Origin: Asterias rubens
Taxonomy: Eukaryota; Echinodermata; Asteroidea; Forcipulatida; Asteriidae
DNA length: 64,000 nt
Assembly (NCBI RefSeq): GCF_902459465.1
Contig: NC_047065.1
Span: forward strand, 21,651,828-21,715,827
Direction: 5' to 3'
The position numbers and the translations under genes were made by a program. Within the stretch, counting starts at the first letter, position 1; each line of letters opens with the position of its first letter. Under the pieces are notes generated by a model. The model was given only the letters and a program-made list of their open reading frames with translations. It was not told the DNA's origin and did no database searches. Shown here one piece after another: positions 59,263-64,000 of the stretch.

Positions 59263-60250
59263 TTAAAGGGACACGTTGCCTTGGATCGGACGAGTTGGTC
59301 TATAATAGGGTTTAAGGCGTAACGCAGTAAACAGATTTAACACCGGGAAATATACACACATGTTACAGTCGGGGCTAAGCAAGTGTGATTGTCAGGGTGC
59401 ATTCAGACGTGTTTCCATTGTTCTTTTCAACCAACCAAAGCAAGGCATTTCGGGGTAAGGGTGCTTGTCTTTCTGCTGGGAACCGTCATTGAATATTCTG
59501 CCACCAAGGAGTTAAGATAGATTGTATAGTTTCGCAAAATTCCCTCCCTCCCTCCCGTGGGATTAATGGAAGGGTCAGGGTATGACGGCATACGTGATAC
59601 AGATTGAGTTGACTAATAATCTTATAACTTTAACGTAGCTAAATTAAAGCGGTAAGTTTAGGTTTTTCCTATAAACAAGCTAATAGGCATGGAAGCCTGT
59701 GAGGAAAGTGGTAAATTAATTTATGTGAATTGATATGGATAAATATGGTGGTAATAAAATGATGTGATTGTATAAATAAAGAAGTAAATTAAATTGGTAC
59801 CTTCTTGGCAACTCGCTGGAAGTGGGAACCTCATTGACCCGGAGTTTCTCCAGTCAATGAGTGCATTTATAATAATAATTGTAAATGGTCTGGTACCTTC
59901 TTTGGCAAATCGCTGAGAAGTGGGAACCTTTGCGGATTGGAATTTTACCGTTCGCAAAGTGAGGAATTGGGAACCTTTGCGGATTGGCCGCAAAGTGTAT
60001 TTATAATTGGAATTGGTATACTTCTTTATGAGTGGATATCACTGGATGGAATTAAATAAAGGGAAATCCCTTATATTATTATTAATTGGCGTTTTACCAC
60101 TGAATTCAGAGTACGGAATAAGTTAACTCTTGGCAGGGTTCACTACAACAACAAATCCTTGTGTCTGTGTATATTTATCAGGTGGTAAAAAGCGTTTATA
60201 ACCGTTTGTCATTAAATGCATATGGTTGGAAAGATGTTTTAAAAGTAGAA
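59263..60250. mobile_element. MITE-B copy split by an insertion of about 890 bp
   Basis: Left part TTAAAGGGACACGTTGCCTT at 59263-59300. It resumes at about 60188 with AAGCGTTTATAACCGTTTGT and is lost after 60250, where a MITE-A end follows (AAATGTGTCCAGTGTCTTTA). Confidence 0.68.
59301..60187. mobile_element. Insertion of unresolved class inside MITE-B
   Basis: Near its left end is AACACCGGGAAATATACACA. The complement near its right end reads ACCACCTGATAAATATACAC, so the ends are partly inverted. Two related internal blocks begin GGTACCTTCTT-GGCAA (59797 and 59891). A region from TGTTACAGTCGGGG (59361) to CACTACAACA (about 60150) also resembles a solo LTR in its ends. I could not decide between the two readings. 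Confidence 0.4.
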
Positions 60251-60587
60251 CACCAATAGTGCAATACCAAATGTGTCCAGTGTCTTTAACAATACACTGA
60301 CAAATAAACCCAAAGTAAATTTACATAATTCGTTTTGATATTATAACAAAGAGCAAAGCATTATAAAATGTTCAACTATTAACAGCTGATCGACAGGGAT
60401 TTTGACTATAGGCAATATCAGTTTGTTTGGTTTTTAGCCAGAAATGTTCTATAAAATTATTTAAATAAATGTTTGCATACCATGCAAGCAAGGCAAGTCA
60501 CAACTTTATTAAAAGCCTCAATTATCCTATAAAGATGAAAGTTTAGGGCCCAATTTCATAGAGCTGCTCAAGCACAAAAATGTGCTG

Positions 60588-60890
60588 AAAGGCAGTGGAC
60601 ACTATTGGTAATTACTCAAAATAATTATTAGCATAAAACATTACTTGGTAACAAGTAATGGGGAGAGGTTGATAGTATAAAACATTGTGAGAAACGGCTA
60701 CCTCTGAAGTGAAGTAGTTTTCGAGAAAGAAGTAATTTTCCACGAATTTGATTTCGATACCTCAAGTTAGAATTTGAAGTCTAGAAATCAAGCATCTAGC
60801 ACATAACTTCGTGTGACAAGGGTGTTTTCTTTCATAGTTATCTCGCAACTCCGACGACCAATAGAGCTCAAATTTCACATCAACAAACGC
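60588..60890 (+). mobile_element. MITE-A copy, 3' truncated
   Basis: Left end GAAAGGCAGTGGACACTATT. Stops after GAGCTCAAATTTCACATC. Confidence 0.82.
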
Positions 60891-61219
60891 CAAGGATGTT
60901 AGCGTGGGTGCCACAAATATTCATAGCATTATGTAACAATTTAAATGTTTACAATGAGTTTTACCTGCGACGTTATTTCTTGATTTGTGCTATCTATAAG
61001 CATAAGTTCCAATTTGAAAAATCGTTATATTGTAATTTTCTTTTCTTTTTAACTGGTTAATAATTTATTTATCCGTCAACGAAGTCGAACCATGTCGACC
61101 AGTGATGAACCTGTCACAGTACTAAGGAATTTGTCGAAGATATAAGATGTATCAAATGCAATTGTTGGGATTAACTTGAAAATTAGTAAGAATAAATTTT
61201 ACTGAGGTGGCAATATGGT

Positions 61220-61680
61220 TGTACTAAGTTTAGAGGTAATTTCTCACTCAAATTATGAAAAGACTTCAGACCTGAAGCCTTTTATTGGCCGTATGAAAGC
61301 ATACAAATTTGGTCGTTTTTTCTTGCATTATTCTTTTGATGACGATTGAGTCGATAATTTCACGGCTATGTTGTTATGCATGTTAAGATACACCAAGTGA
61401 GAATCTGGACCCAATTTCATAGAGCTGCTAACCACAAAAATTTGCTTAGCATGAAATGTTTGCCTTGACAAAAAGAGGATTACCACCCAAATTTCCATGT
61501 GATTTTCAGGATAAGCAAGCAACAGCTGATAACCAGTAACAAGCAATATGCCATATGGAAATTTTGTTGGTAATCCTAGCTGTTTTTATCAATGAAGAAA
61601 TTTCATGCTAAGCAAATTTGTGTGCTTAGCAGCTCTAAGAATTTGTGCCCGGCTGGTCTTTGACAATTATCAACGGTGAT
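61220..61680 (+). mobile_element. MITE-A fragment split by a GCCCAATTTCATA-type MITE
   Basis: It runs to GAGAATCTGG at 61409 and resumes with CTGGTCTTTGACAATT at about 61654. The inserted element (61410-61653) has ACCCAATTTCATAGAGCTGC at one end and inverse CAGCTCTAAGAATTTGTGC at the other. Confidence 0.68.
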
Positions 61681-62030
61681 AGGTCTTTGTTGATTGTATT
61701 CGTGAGTTCATATCGAGGGTATGCACAGGCAACTTCGGTAGTGCTGTGTGTACTGTGTACAGTACATGTACATTGTACAGTACACTGACAACCCATACGG
61801 GTTAAACACGATCTTCTCATCCCGTTCCGAGCCCCGTGGATCTTTAGAGAACTCCATGGTTTTTAACAAAAGTCATTGCTGAAGGTAATGACTACGAAAA
61901 TTCTCCACAAAAACGTCAGTCAAAATTTAAGTAAGTTTATTACAAAAGACTACACTGTTGCATTGGGCGCATGGCCATTAAAAAAATTTCGCGTCGCGTT
62001 TTTTCAAAAAAATATTTTAGCCAGTGCCTT

Positions 62031-62412
62031 TAAAGGGAAGGTACACGTTTGGTAATTGTTCAAAACGAATAATATTAACTTAAAAACTGACTTGGTAACG
62101 AGCATTGGAGAGCTGTTGATAATATAAAACATTGTTCGAAACGACTCCCTCTGAAGTAACGTAGTTTTTGAGAAAGAGGTAATTTTTCACTAAAATAATA
62201 AAAGACTTCTAGCTAGAAGTCTTTTATTCCTATCTGCAAGCACACAAATTCGTCCAACAAGGGTATTTTTTCTTTCATCAATTTTTCTCGCAACTTCGAT
62301 GACCAAATGAGCCCAAATTTTCTCAGGCTTGTTATTTTATGCTTACGGTGGGATACACCAAGTGAGAACACTGGTCTTTGACAATTAGCAAACGTGTACA
62401 GGGCCTTTAATT
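62031..62412 (+). mobile_element. MITE-A copy (diverged subfamily)
   Basis: Ends AAAGGGAAGGTACACGTTTG and GTGTACAGGGCCTTTAAT. The central palindrome is AAAGACTTCTAGCTAGAAGT. It abuts the end of the unrecognised terminal exon and may form part of its 3' UTR. Confidence 0.78.
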
Positions 62413-62765
62413 AGACGGCTTCGTAACGATAACTGCCTCCCAATCATTACTCATGAGGATTTTTCTCCCGTCTTTCTTAGAGCACTCACTGCTGGCCATA
62501 TGCTCTATCACCTCCTTATACTTGGTCGCTGATGCCGTCTTCTTGAATTCGCTCACTTGAAGACAGAAATCAAGCAAGAGATCCCCGTCCTCAGATGTCT
62601 CGTCAAAGCATTTGGTGATATCCATTTCAGAAGTGTATCGACTCAGGGCATAAGGGATGTCATGGCGATCGAACGAGCTAAGCAGATCAGCTAAGCTAGA
62701 CTCACGCAGACCATGTTTCAACATGTCGGGCATACGAGACCTAAACTTCCACAAGCCACATTGGT
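62407..62765 (-). CDS. Terminal exon of an unrecognised gene
   Basis: After the acceptor TTTTCTCTTTCAG a phase-1 exon reads DQCGLWKFRSRMPDMLKHGL, RESSLADLLSSFDRHDIPYA, and so on for 118 codons to a TAA. It is rich in charged residues and predicted mostly helical (LADLLSSF, LLLDFCLQVSEFKK, YKEVIEHMAS), with no transmembrane segment. Codon use and the strong acceptor argue that it is real. I do not recognise the family. The upstream exons would lie at higher coordinates and none was identified between 62.8 and 64 kb. Confidence 0.6.
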
Positions 62766-63125
62766 CTGAAAGAGAAAACAATACATCCCGAGTACGAGAT
62801 GTTGTATTCTGAAAAATCGTAAATTAACCTCCAGCAGATTTCAATCCCATCTCGAGTTAGGATGAGTAAACTCGTCCTACCTCAAAAGGTTGGACAAAGG
62901 AGGGTCCCCGATTGCAGGTGTTTACACACTTGCGTGTAGTGTGTGGGGGTGTGTGTGTGTAAAAAAAACAAAATTAATATTCTTTATCCCCAATGCAAAT
63001 TTAACATCTATTATTAATTCCTAAGTTGGGAAGAGTTTGGTGAAATCGACGGCTAAGTCAGAGAGCTGGGACCTTACATAAAACCCTATACATGTATGTT
63101 GCACTGCAAGTAAGCAACTAGCTAT

Positions 63126-63482
63126 TAAAGGCAGTGGACACTATTGGTAATTTCTCAAAATAATTGTTAGCATAAAACCTCACTTGGTAATGAGTAATGG
63201 GGAGCTGTTGATAGTATAAAACATTGTGAGAAACGGCTCCCTCTGAAGTGACACAGTTTTCGAGAAAGGAGTAATTTTCCACGAATTTGATTTCGAGACA
63301 TCAGATTTAGAACTTGAGGCCTCGAAATCAAACATCTAAACGCACACAACTTCGTGTGACAAGGGTGTTTTTTCTTTCATTATTATCTCGCAACTGCGAT
63401 GACCGATTGAGCTCAAATTTTCACAGGTTTGTCATTTTATGCATATGTGGAGATACACCAAGTGAGAATACTGGTCTTTGGA
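63126..63482 (+). mobile_element. MITE-A copy, truncated at the right
   Basis: Left end ATTAAAGGCAGTGGACACTA. Breaks off at ACTGGTCTTTGGATAG. Confidence 0.85.
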
Positions 63483-64000
63483 TAGTGCTTCTTCTTTGTT
63501 ATTACTGTGAGTACGAATTTAGTTAAAATACTATTTCCCATGACTTCTACAAGAGAATGCGCTTAAGAAACACAATTGAAGTTTGAGCGGTCATGGAAAG
63601 ATCGTGTGCCCACTGATTTTTTTTTTTACAATATAGGCTGGTCCGCAGCTGTCTCAAAGGAAGCCCCATGTGCGTCTGAAGCTGACCGTTGCTGTTGTTC
63701 AATGTTTGCCCCCAAAAAAGTAATTCTACCGGTTCCAAGTCTGCCATCGCGGCCTTTAGTCTACTTTTTAAACTGTTCACTTATTGTACGTCATTTTCTT
63801 AATCTTTTGCAATTTTTACTGTCATGCGCCCTCGAACAGGCTGGTCCTGGAGAGAGCGCAATATAAGATCAACAAATTATTGTTATTAATATTGTTATTT
63901 CCTTATTGCCCGAAGAAGCGCCCTCTTGTTAGATTAACCTCAGTCACCAGCCTGAGCTAATCAGTGGGGCGTTTTTCGTGGCTGATGCAGTGGTATAACA
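63483..64000. other. Window end, no gene recognised
   Basis: No splice-linked coding sequence was found. Upstream exons of the gene ending at 62407 could lie beyond the window. Confidence 0.4.

Overview
This window is animal nuclear DNA. Coding sequence is sparse and split by GT-AG introns. The rest is AT-rich and packed with short inverted-repeat transposons (MITEs), tRNA-derived SINEs, microsatellites and minisatellites. There is no operon structure, ribosome-binding site or CRISPR array. Gene content (a multi-SRCR membrane receptor, a lectin-like protein resembling 'skeletal organic matrix protein 5', and an alpha-1,3-fucosyltransferase) and the repeat style suggest an echinoderm, most likely a sea star. 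That assignment is inference. A 100-base assembly gap lies at 10952-11051.

Layout. 1-18 kb: repeats and gene-poor DNA, with one orphan leader exon at 11355-11448 that duplicates exon 1 of the SRCR gene. 18.6-31.8 kb, minus strand: an eight-exon gene for a type I membrane protein (signal peptide, five SRCR domains, transmembrane helix, proline-rich tail). Its first SRCR exon is split by a 1453-bp hAT-like transposon with an exact 8-bp target duplication. 32-43 kb: nested repeats, a fold-back element with terminal inverted arrays, a decayed non-LTR retrotransposon and a broken THAP-domain remnant. 43.5-47.9 kb, minus strand: an intact five-exon gene for a secreted 284-residue protein with a coiled coil and a SOMP5-like C-terminal region. 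50.6-53.9 kb: a decayed tandem copy of that gene. 54-56 kb: hairpin MITEs. 56.3-58.8 kb, plus strand: a two-exon GT10 fucosyltransferase. 62.4-62.8 kb, minus strand: the last exon of an unrecognised gene that extends upstream of its acceptor.

How it fits together. The SRCR receptor and the secreted coiled-coil protein look like cell-surface or extracellular recognition or matrix proteins. The fucosyltransferase would act on glycans in the Golgi. Nothing in the sequence shows the genes are co-regulated. The clearest stories are evolutionary: recent disruption of a receptor exon, tandem duplication followed by decay, and at least six cases of one repeat inserted inside another, which give a relative order of transposon activity.

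All exon joins were worked out by hand from splice consensus, reading phase and domain continuity. They have not been tested against RNA.
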